A stretch of 27,159 nucleotides of DNA from a virus. The DNA is taken from positions 1 through 27,159 of the IMG/VR virus record IMGVR_UViG_3300025284_000073; one strand, 5' to 3'. The position numbers were made by a program, and so were the translations under genes. This document shows, piece after piece, positions 13,313-19,954 of the stretch (positions are counted from its first letter, which is position 1; each line of letters starts with the position of its first letter). The notes below the pieces were generated by a model. It ran no database searches and was not told the origin of the DNA. It saw nothing but the letters and a program-made list of their open reading frames with translations.

Positions 13313-14208
13313 ATGTGGCTCTACGTCCCCAGCGAGGCCCTGCCGACCGTCTCGACCTCCTCTCCATCTGCACCGGAGGCGGCGGGCTCGATCTCGGCGT
13401 CGGACTGGCGCTTCCCGGCGCTCGCGTCGTCTGCATGGTGGAGAGGGAAGCCTTCGCCGTCGCGCACCTGGTTCAAGCGATGCGAGCGGGTCTCCTTCAT
13501 CCGGCTCCTGTGTGGAGCGATGCCCGAACCTTCGGCGGCCGAGCATGGCGTGGCTGCCTGGACGGCCTCATTGGCGGCATCCCGTGCCAGCCGCACAGCC
13601 TCGCCGGCAAGCGCCTCGCCGAACTCGATGAGCGCGACCTCTGGCCTCCGACCCGGCGCATCATCGCGCAGGCGCGGCCCTGGTTCGTCCTCATCGAGAA
13701 TGTCGGCGGCATGCTCTCATCGGGCGGGGCCGAGCGGGTTTGGCGAGAGCTGGGGCGCCTTGGTTTCAAGCGCGAGGTGGGACTTTTCTCGGCGGAGGAG
13801 GTCGGGTTCCCGCACGCCCGTGAGCGCCTTTTCATACTCGGTGTCAGCGACGCTCTTTCCGACGCCTTCGGCCCGCGATTTCAAGGGCGCGAATTCGGCT
13901 GGCCATCTCGATCGCTCGACCGGGAGTCTGCACCTCGACCAGTTGCCGAACTTCGTTCGACATATTTTCCGCCCGGCCCTCGATCTCTGCCGCAATGGAC
14001 AGAACTCATTGCCTCAGACCCCGGTCTTGAACCCGAGGTTTGTCGAAAGGCTGATGGGATGGCCGCCGCTCTGGACGCTGTCCGAATGCTCGGAAACGGC
14101 GTTGTCCCGCTTCAGGCAGCATATGCGCTGCGCACTCTCGCAACTCGCCTCGCACGACGCGGCTCTGCCGGCGCAGCTCGCCTTGTTCGGATGATGGCCG
14201 ATGCGTAA
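13309..14208 (+). CDS. C5-cytosine DNA methyltransferase
   Basis: A 299-residue C5-MTase that methylates carbon 5 of cytosine through a covalent intermediate. Motif I is CTGGGGLDLG (21-30), the catalytic cysteine is C93 in GGIPCQP (motif IV), motif VI is ENVGG (E130), motif VIII is HARERLF, and motif X is MLGNGVVPLQAAYAL from residue 260. The recognition region between VIII and X is short, about 80 residues. GTG at 13309 overlaps the previous stop as GTGA. The last third is also open in the +1 frame, which encodes a different recognisable phage module (see the entry at 13841). Likely role: anti-restriction or epigenetic control, paired with the amino-methyltransferase upstream. Confidence 0.92.
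   Translation: MNVALRPQRGPADRLDLLSICTGGGGLDLGVGLALPGARVVCMVEREAFAVAHLVQAMRAGLLHPAPVWSDARTFGGRAWRGCLDGLIGGIPCQPHSLAGKRLAELDERDLWPPTRRIIAQARPWFVLIENVGGMLSSGGAERVWRELGRLGFKREVGLFSAEEVGFPHARERLFILGVSDALSDAFGPRFQGREFGWPSRSLDRESAPRPVAELRSTYFPPGPRSLPQWTELIASDPGLEPEVCRKADGMAAALDAVRMLGNGVVPLQAAYALRTLATRLARRGSAGAARLVRMMADA
13841..14194 (+). CDS. Candidate overlapping gene in the +1 frame of the C5-MTase
   Basis: Within the C5-MTase gene, the +1 frame is open from 13313 to 14194 and its last 117 codons read like a real phage protein: TLFPTPSARDFKGANSAGH, then LHLDQLPNFV, then LNPRFVERLMGWPPLWT and ALSRFRQHMRCALSQL. I recall this PTPSARD ... LNPRFVExLMGWP module from proteins and C-terminal segments linked to phage C5-MTases. 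The upstream part of the frame (before about 13840) looks like noise. A GTG at 13841 could start it but has no good ribosome-binding site; initiation at the ATG at 13313 or a +1 frameshift near 13830-13840 are alternatives. The same bases encode motif X in the main frame, so both cannot be dismissed. Product not proven. Confidence 0.4.
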   Translation: MSATLFPTPSARDFKGANSAGHLDRSTGSLHLDQLPNFVRHIFRPALDLCRNGQNSLPQTPVLNPRFVERLMGWPPLWTLSECSETALSRFRQHMRCALSQLASHDAALPAQLALFG

Positions 14209-14212
14209 GCCT

Positions 14213-14434
14213 TCAGATGCGCGCGACCGTGACGTCGACGACGCGGACCGGCAGGCCGGTCTCGCGCGAGAGCAGGGCGCGACCGATCTTGCGGCGCTCT
14301 CCGGTCGCAAAGTTCTCGGCGCCGGCCTGCGAATGGCTGTCGTGCTGGCGCGTCGCGCCGTCGGCGTAATGCGTCGTCACGCGCCATTCGCGGGGCTGGG
14401 CGGCGAGGCCTTCAAGGCGAGCTCGGATGTCCAT
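14213..14434 (-). CDS. Small hypothetical protein downstream of hicB
   Basis: A 73-residue protein starting MDIRARLEGLAAQPREWRVT, with a strong GAGGAGG ribosome-binding site about ten bases before the ATG. The pattern is a short helix, a beta strand with WRVTTHYADG, and a C-terminal strand (GLPVRVVDVTVARI). No family is recognised. It is the third gene of the leftward hicA-hicB transcript, 27 bp after hicB, and ends 4 bp from the convergent C5-MTase stop. It could be a passenger or a partner of the module. Confidence 0.65.
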   Translation of the reverse strand: MDIRARLEGLAAQPREWRVTTHYADGATRQHDSHSQAGAENFATGERRKIGRALLSRETGLPVRVVDVTVARI

Positions 14435-14461
14435 CGTTCAGGCCTCCTCGTTCGGATTGGC

Positions 14462-14890
14462 TCAGAGGAACCGCTTGCTCGCCGCGCTGCCGGCGACCGC
14501 CTCGATATAGGCCGAGCGGGTCACGCCCTTCGCCTTGGCTGCGGCGTCGATCCGATTCAGCACGTCGCGGGCGAGCATGATGTTGACCCGCTCCTTGGGC
14601 GGCTGCGCCTCGATCAGCTGGATCGGAATCGCCTTGGCGCCTTCCTTCTGATCGTCGGTAAAGGCCCGGCTCTCGGTCGCCAAACGAGCGTAGCTGCGCG
14701 GGGGCGGAACCTCGTCGCCGTCAGCCACCATAGCGGCGATGTGACCGGACAAGGCTTCCCTGGCGTTCGCCACAGCCTCCTCGAAGCTTTCTCCAAAGCT
14801 GGTACAACCCGGCAGATCCGGGAAAGTGACGCCCCACGAGCCGCCGGCCTGATGGGGTTCGTGGATCAGCGCGATATAATCCTGGGCCAT
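14462..14890 (-). CDS. hicB: HicB-type antitoxin
   Basis: A 142-residue antitoxin that binds and neutralises the HicA RNase and represses the operon. The N-terminal half is the partial RNase-H-like HicB fold (YIALIHEPHQAGGSWGVTFP and PDLPGCTSFGESFEEAVANA, the hallmark P-D-L-P-G-C-x-S-x-G). The C-terminal 45 residues form a ribbon-helix-helix DNA-binding domain (KERVNIMLARDVLNRIDAAA). The ATG at 14890 follows AGGAG, 24 bp after the hicA stop. The usual order, toxin first, is kept. The two palindromes upstream of hicA are its likely operators. Confidence 0.93.
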   Translation of the reverse strand: MAQDYIALIHEPHQAGGSWGVTFPDLPGCTSFGESFEEAVANAREALSGHIAAMVADGDEVPPPRSYARLATESRAFTDDQKEGAKAIPIQLIEAQPPKERVNIMLARDVLNRIDAAAKAKGVTRSAYIEAVAGSAASKRFL

Positions 14891-14914
14891 CGTGGCTCTC
14901 CTGTGTTGCCGGCC

Positions 14915-15097
14915 TCAGATGAGGCCGGCCTGTTTCCTGACGGACTTCACCGTCTTGGGGTGCATGTCCTTGACCGGATGCGGCACCGTCACCTTCCCCG
15001 GCTTCACCGGGTGCTTGAAGTGATGGTGGCTGCCCGTCACCGAGTGAAGCTGCCAGCCATCCTGCTCCAGCTCCTTGATCAACTCTCGCGACTGCAT
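14915..15097 (-). CDS. hicA: HicA-type mRNA interferase toxin
   Basis: A 60-residue toxin with a double-stranded-RNA-binding-like fold that cleaves mRNA when free of HicB. It opens with SRELIKELEQDGWQL, followed by the conserved catalytic histidine loop GSHHHFKHP (H24), then VTVPHPVKDMHPKTVKSV, all in family order and at full length. A GGGAG ribosome-binding site precedes the ATG. The toxin has every expected residue and looks functional. As a prophage module it may stabilise the lysogen or act against superinfecting phages. Confidence 0.92.
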   Translation of the reverse strand: MQSRELIKELEQDGWQLHSVTGSHHHFKHPVKPGKVTVPHPVKDMHPKTVKSVRKQAGLI

Positions 15098-15114
15098 GTT
15101 ATCCGCTCCCGTTC

Positions 15115-15180
15115 AGTGTGTAAACTTTACACACTTGAACGCGCGACGTCAAGCGGATCGTGTGTAAAAATTACACACGA
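15115..15180 (-). promoter_or_regulatory. hicAB promoter with twin palindromic operators
   Basis: Two near-identical palindromes lie upstream of hicA: AGTGTGTAAA-C-TTTACACACT (15115-15135) and TCGTGTGTAA-AAA-TTACACACGA (15158-15180), both with perfect 10-bp arms and centres 44 bp apart, about four helical turns. On the minus strand, TTGACG (15147-15152) and TAAAGT (15124-15129), 17 bp apart, form a promoter whose -10 is inside the first palindrome. They are the likely HicB/HicAB binding sites. The second one also lies 34 bp before the divergent primase gene and might affect it. Confidence 0.75.
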
Positions 15181-15213
15181 TACTAGTGGCAAGCCGTTCG
15201 AAAGGGGGCTGGC

Positions 15214-16272
15214 ATGACAATGCTCGACCACGCGCTCGACCATGCCGCTCGCGGCTTCCGGGTTTTCCCTTGCAAGGCGGCCGCCGATAAAAAGGCGGGA
15301 TCGAAAGCGCCGCACCTGCCCGGCGAAAGCGAGCCCGGCAAGCATGATGGTGGGCACTGGCTTGCCTCGCGCGAGCCGGCGCAGATTCGCGACTGGTGGC
15401 GTCGCTGGCCCGATGCCCTGATCGGCTTCCCGACCGGGCTGCGCTCGGCCTGCGTCGTCGTCGATCTCGACCCGAAGGAGCATCCGGCGCAGGCGATGTT
15501 GGCGGCGCTGCACGACTGGTGCGGCGGCCTTGCCCATGTCGACCAGGTCACCGGGGAGGTGCTGGAGCCGGCGATCTCGCGAACGCAGTCGGGCGGGCTG
15601 CATCTCTGGTTCGCCTGGCCCGACGCGGCGGTTCTGGCAGAGGTCTCCATGCGGCTCGCCCGGATGGGGCAGGGCTTCGAGGGCGTGATCGGCAACCGGG
15701 CCGGGCTGTTCCGCGCCTTCCTGAAGGCGGGCGAATGCCCGGCCGAGCTGGCGCATATCGATGTGCGCGGCGAGGGCGGCTATGTGATCGCCCCGCCCTC
15801 CATCATGTCGGACGGCAAGGCCTATGAGTGGCTGATCGCGCGGGGCGATACCCTGCCGCCGCTGCCGCGCCGGCTGCGCGGCGTTATCACCGGCGAGTTC
15901 ATTCCCGATGCAGAAGTGAGGGCGCGGCGCGAAGCGGCCCGCACGGCGCGGCGCTTCTCGGCGCGGGACATCAGCGACGATCGCGTCCGGAACTATGTCG
16001 ACCACGCGGTTCGGGGCGCGCTGGCGACGGCGCAGCGCGCCGGCGACGGCAATCGCAACGCCGCCGTGTTCTGGGCCGCCTGCCGGCTCGGCGAATTCGT
16101 GCGCGGTGGCCAGATGGCGATGGCCGAGGCCGAGAGCCTGCTGCTCGGCAATCTGCCGGCCGGCGTCTCGCCGACCGAGCCGAAGATCCGCGGCACGATC
16201 AAATCGGGCCTGACCAATCAGAAGACGCCGGCCTTCGACCCGGCGAGCCTGCAAGCGGGGCGCGCAGCGTGA
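15214..16272 (+). CDS. Bifunctional primase-polymerase (Prim-Pol, archaeo-eukaryotic type)
   Basis: A 352-residue primase-polymerase that makes primers for phage DNA replication. The N-terminal domain begins ALDHAARGFRVFPCKA and has the metal-binding pair DLD (D84, D86) in VVVDLDPKE, then SGGLHLWF (126-133) with the conserved histidine H130, then a long beta-rich part (RGEGGYVIAPPSIMSDG), all in the order of the AEP Prim-Pol family. The C-terminal 120 residues are a helical domain (NYVDHAVRGALATAQRAGDG, then NRNAAVFWAACRLGE) common in such phage primases. The ATG at 15214 has AAGGGGG upstream. The stop overlaps the helicase start as GTGA, so primase and helicase are made together. Confidence 0.92.
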   Translation: MTMLDHALDHAARGFRVFPCKAAADKKAGSKAPHLPGESEPGKHDGGHWLASREPAQIRDWWRRWPDALIGFPTGLRSACVVVDLDPKEHPAQAMLAALHDWCGGLAHVDQVTGEVLEPAISRTQSGGLHLWFAWPDAAVLAEVSMRLARMGQGFEGVIGNRAGLFRAFLKAGECPAELAHIDVRGEGGYVIAPPSIMSDGKAYEWLIARGDTLPPLPRRLRGVITGEFIPDAEVRARREAARTARRFSARDISDDRVRNYVDHAVRGALATAQRAGDGNRNAAVFWAACRLGEFVRGGQMAMAEAESLLLGNLPAGVSPTEPKIRGTIKSGLTNQKTPAFDPASLQAGRAA

Positions 16273-17999
16273 GCGACCAAAGCGATTCCGATCTCTCGGC
16301 CGAAACCCTGCGCGCGATCATGAGCCGTCCGGTGGCAGAGCCCTTGCCCGACCCCGCAACCCCTTTCGAGGCCGAGGAGGATGGCGACGGTCCATCCGAC
16401 ATGCCTGTCGACGCCGACATCTCGGCCGTCGAGGAGTGCGCGTCCCTCGACCATTCCGACACCGATAATGGCCGCCGGCTGCTGCGCCATCGCGGCGCCG
16501 ATCTCGCCCGCATGCAGGAGACCGGCTCCGACAAAGCGACCTGGGCGGCCTGGGACGGCAAATTCTGGGATGTCTCGGATGGCGCCTTCCAGGCGCTGGC
16601 GATCGCCCAGACGATCGGCGGGCTGATCGGCCTCGAGGCGGATTTCCTCGGTCACACGCCGCCGGAGAACGCCGCGATCCGCAAGGCGGCGCGCGAGCTC
16701 GACAACAAGGACGCGCAAGCGGCCAAGGACGCCGCGATCGCGGCGCTGGAGAAACGGCAGGGCAAGCGGCGGGCCTTCGGCGTCTCCTCGAAGAACTCGG
16801 CCCGGCTCAACGCCATGCTGGCCTGCGCTGCGCCGCATTGCGCCGTAAAGCCGGAGGAGTGGAACGCTGCGCAGCGCCTGCTCTATGTCGAGAACGGCAC
16901 GCTGCGCTTCATCCGCGAGGAAGACCCCGACCGCTCCGGCGAGCAGGCGGCCTTCAAGGGGCATGTCGAATTTACGCCGGAGGGCTGGCGGCGCGACGAC
17001 CGCGTCACGCGGCTGATGCCGGTGGCCTATGACCCGAAGGCGCAGTGCCCAAAATTCCGGGACTTCGTCGCGCGCTTCCTGCCCGAGGCGCTGGTGCCCG
17101 GCGTGGCGCGGGCGGTGCAGATCTTCTGCGGGCTCGGGTTGACCGGCATTCCGGTGCAGCTGCTGTTCTTCCATTACGGGCTCGGCGCCAACGGCAAATC
17201 GGTCTTCCTCGAAGTGCTGGCCCGCGTCTATGGCGCGCTCGGCGAGGGCCTGCCGGCGGAATCGATCACCGGGCAGGCACAGGGCGCCGCCGGCGGAGCT
17301 TCGCCCGACCTGGCGCGGCTGCCGGGTGTGCGCTTCCTGCGCATCACCGAATTGCCGCAGGGCGAGCCCTTGCGCGAGGCCCTGGTCAAGCGATTGACCG
17401 GCGGCGAGAAAATGGACGTGCGCACCCTGTTCAAGGGCTATTTCGCCTTCCAGCCGCAGTTCAAGGCCCATATGTCGGGCAACGGCTATCCGAGCATCAT
17501 GGGCTCGGATAACGGCATCTGGCGGCGCATGGCCGTGGTGCCGTGGAAGGTCACGATCCCGCCCGACGAGCAGCGCGACTTCGAGGAGGTCGTGACCGAG
17601 CTCGTCGCCGAGGCGCCCGGCATCCTCAACTGGCTGATCGAGGGCATGCTGGCCTTCGACGGCGAGGGGCTGAAGCTGCCGCCGGCGATGGTCGACGCGG
17701 CCAAGGACTATCGCGACGAGATGGACCCGATCTCGGTGTTCATCGACCGCTGCGTCCGGCTCAACCCCGAGGCCGAGCCGGTGCGGGCCAGGCACGCCTA
17801 TGAGTGCTATTCGATCTGGTCCGACGAGAACGGGCGAAAGCCGCTCTCGGAGACGCGCTTCGGCCGCGTCATGGGCCAGCGCTTCGAGCGGCGCGAGGTC
17901 TCCTCGGCAAACATGTATTTCGGCATCGAGCTGCACGACATCCCGCCGCGCTCGGCCCGGCCCCGCAACCCCGATGAGCCGGGTTCGGACCGCCCATGA
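16269..17999 (+). CDS. Superfamily 3 replicative helicase (phage/plasmid primase P4 family)
   Basis: A 576-residue protein of the P4-alpha/D5 type that unwinds DNA at the replication fork. A variable acidic N terminus precedes the D5-N-like domain (about 130-250, SKNSARLNAMLACAAPHCAV and AAQRLLYVENGTLRF). The SF3 ATPase core has Walker A GLGANGKS (304-311), the acidic motif B ending in RITE (E361) and motif C around MSGNGYPSI (402 onward), followed by the arginine of NGIWRRMAVVPW. The C terminus is a winged-helix-like region (SIWSDENGRKPLSETRFGRV) that could bind DNA. GTG at 16269 is the start. The repeat-rich region right after its stop is a plausible target. Confidence 0.92.
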   Translation: MSDQSDSDLSAETLRAIMSRPVAEPLPDPATPFEAEEDGDGPSDMPVDADISAVEECASLDHSDTDNGRRLLRHRGADLARMQETGSDKATWAAWDGKFWDVSDGAFQALAIAQTIGGLIGLEADFLGHTPPENAAIRKAARELDNKDAQAAKDAAIAALEKRQGKRRAFGVSSKNSARLNAMLACAAPHCAVKPEEWNAAQRLLYVENGTLRFIREEDPDRSGEQAAFKGHVEFTPEGWRRDDRVTRLMPVAYDPKAQCPKFRDFVARFLPEALVPGVARAVQIFCGLGLTGIPVQLLFFHYGLGANGKSVFLEVLARVYGALGEGLPAESITGQAQGAAGGASPDLARLPGVRFLRITELPQGEPLREALVKRLTGGEKMDVRTLFKGYFAFQPQFKAHMSGNGYPSIMGSDNGIWRRMAVVPWKVTIPPDEQRDFEEVVTELVAEAPGILNWLIEGMLAFDGEGLKLPPAMVDAAKDYRDEMDPISVFIDRCVRLNPEAEPVRARHAYECYSIWSDENGRKPLSETRFGRVMGQRFERREVSSANMYFGIELHDIPPRSARPRNPDEPGSDRP

Positions 18000-18299
18000 C
18001 CCTCCATTCGCCTGAAATCATGGAGGGTTGTGGAGGGTTCATGGACGGTTTCTGCCGACCCTCCATCACGATTTTCGCTTTCGCCTCAAGGGCATGGCGA
18101 GCGCGATGGAGGGTCTGGAGGGTTATTCCCGCCTGTATGCATGAGAAACGGGGTTCGGGGTTTGGCGATTTTCTCCATGCGTCTAGACCTCTCAAACCCT
18201 CCATACCCTCCATCTTGTTCGCTATTGCTTTGATATCGCTTGGTTATTTCCGATGGATGGTTTCTCAGAACTATCCATCAACCCTCCATAACCCTCCAT
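17999..18299. repeat. Cluster of 13 iterons (ATGGAGGGT), candidate replication origin
   Basis: This 320-bp gap between helicase and the next gene carries thirteen copies of ATGGAGGGT or its complement ACCCTCCAT. Forward copies: 18020, 18030, 18106, 18115, with variants at 18041 and 18253. Reverse copies: 17999, 18058, 18196, 18205, 18281, 18291, with a variant at 18270. Several are in tandem at 9-10 bp spacing, about one helical turn. A less GC-rich stretch (18214-18255) lies between the groups. Open frames here only translate the repeats. Iterons next to a primase-helicase recall the ori and crr iterons bound by P4 alpha protein, so a replication origin is the best guess; regulation of the replication genes is the alternative. 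Confidence 0.7.
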
Positions 18300-18318
18300 T
18301 GCCGGGAAAGGGCTGATC

Positions 18319-19032
18319 ATGTCGGCGAAAGAGACGATCGAGATCGAGGCGCTGCTGCAACGGGCCTATGGCCAGTACCGGGTGCACAAGGTCAGCCCGG
18401 CGACCGTGCTCGGCATCTCGCCGCTAGCGGCCTCGCCGTCAGGCTTCGCTGCGACGATGGCGATCCTGCAGCTTGGCACGCGGGTCGATACCAGCGGGGC
18501 AGGGGCGAAGATGGCTGGCCTGCAGAGCATGGCGGCGGCGACGCCAGACGACCTGCTCGTCGTCCATGACCATGTGCTGGCGCTGTCGGACTGGCTGATC
18601 GAGGGCGCGGACACCGCCGAGCCGACCGTCTGGCGGCGCGAGGAGATCACGGCGAATGGCTGGCGCGTTGAAAAGCAGGCTGATGCGCTCTGGCTGGCGC
18701 GGCCTTCCGGCCCGGCGGGGGCAGGGCGGGGCCATCTCTCGCGGCTGACCGACCCGCATCTTGCGGCGAGCGTGATCCTGCATGCCGCCAATGGCTCGCG
18801 GCCGGAGTGCCGGCCTGCACGGCGGGGTCGGCTCTCGGCTGCGGAAGAGGCTGAGGTGCGGATTGAGCGTTCGCTTTATGCCGTTTGGCATGCGGCGCTG
18901 GGCGTGCTGGCGACGGAGCTGGATAGCGTGCTCGTCAAGCACGCCGTGCTGCCCCCTTCCGCCCCTGCAGAGCCCTGGCTGCGTCGGCCGCTGCGCGATG
19001 TCCCTGCCGAGGAGGCGCTTTCTGCGGTGTAA
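18319..19032 (+). CDS. Hypothetical phage protein between replication and packaging genes
   Basis: A 237-residue protein beginning MSAKETIEIEALLQRAYGQY. The N-terminal 90 residues are mixed helix (SGAGAKMAGLQSMAAATPDD), the middle holds VVHDHVLALSDWLIEGADTA and the basic stretch near 150, and the C terminus is helical (EVRIERSLYAVWHAALGVLA). No motif is recognised. The ATG at 18319 stands alone after the iteron region and about 300 bp before the small terminase gene. Its position is that of late-gene regulators in lambdoid phages, but no antiterminator or sigma-like motif is visible, so function remains unknown. Confidence 0.75.
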   Translation: MSAKETIEIEALLQRAYGQYRVHKVSPATVLGISPLAASPSGFAATMAILQLGTRVDTSGAGAKMAGLQSMAAATPDDLLVVHDHVLALSDWLIEGADTAEPTVWRREEITANGWRVEKQADALWLARPSGPAGAGRGHLSRLTDPHLAASVILHAANGSRPECRPARRGRLSAAEEAEVRIERSLYAVWHAALGVLATELDSVLVKHAVLPPSAPAEPWLRRPLRDVPAEEALSAV

Positions 19033-19076
19033 ATCAACGCTGCCTAACGCTCTGATATCGCAAGAGAAAGAGCGTT

Positions 19077-19106
19077 TTGACAAGCTCCGCCCTATTGACG
19101 TAGGGT
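19077..19106 (+). promoter_or_regulatory. Possible rightward promoter for the packaging genes
   Basis: A consensus TTGACA (19077-19082) lies in the 297-bp gap upstream of the terminase genes. The best -10, TAGGGT (19101-19106, 18 bp spacing), is poor; a second TTGACG follows at 19095-19100 with TAAATC at 19116-19121 at short spacing. It may drive late transcription, but the evidence is weak. Confidence 0.3.
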
Positions 19107-19130
19107 TGGCCATCCTAAATCAGGTTCAAA

Positions 19131-19161
19131 GACGCCCCGACGCACCCCGCGCCGGGGCGTC
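19131..19161 (+). terminator. GC-rich stem-loop, possible terminator
   Basis: A perfect 9-bp inverted repeat, GACGCCCCG and CGGGGCGTC with a 13-base loop, stands in the gene-free spacer after the 237-residue gene. It is followed by CTCCGTTTCC, a weak T-run, so termination would be partial. It would separate the early rightward transcript from the packaging genes or act as an antitermination target. Confidence 0.45.
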
Positions 19162-19200
19162 TCCGTTTCCGGAGGCCAGCATGCGCCCCTGATCGAGAAT

Positions 19201-19229
19201 GTTTCACGACCCGAGTGTTTCACGGGTCG
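19201..19229. repeat. GTTTCACG direct repeats and short hairpin upstream of terminase
   Basis: GTTTCACG occurs at 19201-19208 and 19217-19224, 16 bp apart, overlapping a 7-bp inverted repeat CGACCCG/CGGGTCG (19207-19229). The remaining spacer to 19329 shows no gene. Being directly before the small terminase gene, these may belong to a packaging (cos or pac) site; that is inference from position alone. Each repeat resembles half of a parS site, but the full palindrome is absent. Confidence 0.3.
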
Positions 19230-19329
19230 CGGGTCCTTCCCGGGCCACCCAGCCCCGCGACGTTTAGGCGGCGCGGGATTTTTCCAGTGAGACAGGTTTT
19301 TCCTGCGGGTTGACAGGGTTGCCAGAGCG

Positions 19330-19938
19330 ATGACGGCGGTTGCCAGCGAGGTGATGCTGCCGCTCAAGGCGATCGCGGAGCGCGACAAGGTCTCCCGACA
19401 GGCGATCTCCAAGCAGGTCGCCCGGCTGGTCGAGCATCACAGCCTCGAAGTCGCCCGCGACGGGCGCGGCCGGGTCTGCGCCGTCAACATCGTCCATTTC
19501 GACGACCTGCGCGCTCGCTTCGGCGATAGCAGCAAGATCAACCACAGCGGCGCGTCCGATCGCGAGCCGCCCCAAGATCCCGGTCCCGGGCGCAGCGATG
19601 ACACTCTCGATGGCGCCCGCCGGATCAAGCTGGTCCACGAGACCGAGCTGCTGCGCCTGCGCCTCGCCGAGGACAGCGGCCAGCTGATCCGCATGGACCT
19701 CATGAGCGAGGCCCTGACCCGCCTCGCCGAGGAGATCGGCCGTGTCGTCGACCTGCTCCAGCACGCGGACACGATTGCCGCCGCTGCCGGGCGCGGGCTC
19801 CCCGAGCTCCGCCTGACCCTGAAGCGGCTCAACACCGACACGCGCGCGAAGATCGCCGATCGCTGCGACGCGATCGCCACCGCCGCCCCACAGAAGGATG
19901 ACGCGCTGACGCCGGAGGCCAACACCGCCGCACGGTGA
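19330..19938 (+). CDS. Terminase small subunit-like protein
   Basis: A 202-residue protein in the position of the DNA-recognition subunit of the packaging enzyme. The N-terminal 60 residues hold a helix-turn-helix (LKAIAERDKVSRQAISKQVA and ARLVEHHSLEVARDGRGR), as in the Nu1-like small terminases and other DNA-binding subunits. A flexible acidic linker follows (REPPQDPGPGRSDD), and the C-terminal part has two long helices (ETELLRLRLAEDSGQLIRMD and LTRLAEEIGRVVDLLQHADT) for oligomerisation. It directly precedes the large subunit by 16 bp. Assignment rests on fold pattern and context. Confidence 0.8.
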   Translation: MTAVASEVMLPLKAIAERDKVSRQAISKQVARLVEHHSLEVARDGRGRVCAVNIVHFDDLRARFGDSSKINHSGASDREPPQDPGPGRSDDTLDGARRIKLVHETELLRLRLAEDSGQLIRMDLMSEALTRLAEEIGRVVDLLQHADTIAAAAGRGLPELRLTLKRLNTDTRAKIADRCDAIATAAPQKDDALTPEANTAAR

Positions 19939-19954
19939 AAGGCGCCCGCCAGCC

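Noticed and set aside
14201-15217. 338-codon plus-strand open frame over hicA-hicB
   Set aside because: hicA and hicB on the other strand have full family motifs and promoters; this frame does not.
16218-17936. 572-codon minus-strand open frame opposite the helicase
   Set aside because: The SF3 helicase on the plus strand has all motifs; the antisense frame is a codon-bias shadow.
17996-18316. 106-codon open frame over the iteron region, starting in an ATGA overlap
   Set aside because: Its sequence is mostly translation of the ATGGAGGGT repeats in both orientations, with no consistent protein pattern, so I treat the region as non-coding.
19085-19165. tRNA-like sequence containing AGGTTCAAAGACGCC
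   Set aside because: It resembles a T-arm in isolation but no acceptor, D or anticodon stem can be folded around it.
19196-19229. parS-like sites (TGTTTCACG twice)
   Set aside because: Only half of the known TGTTTCACGTGAAACA palindrome is present and no parA/parB genes are in the window.
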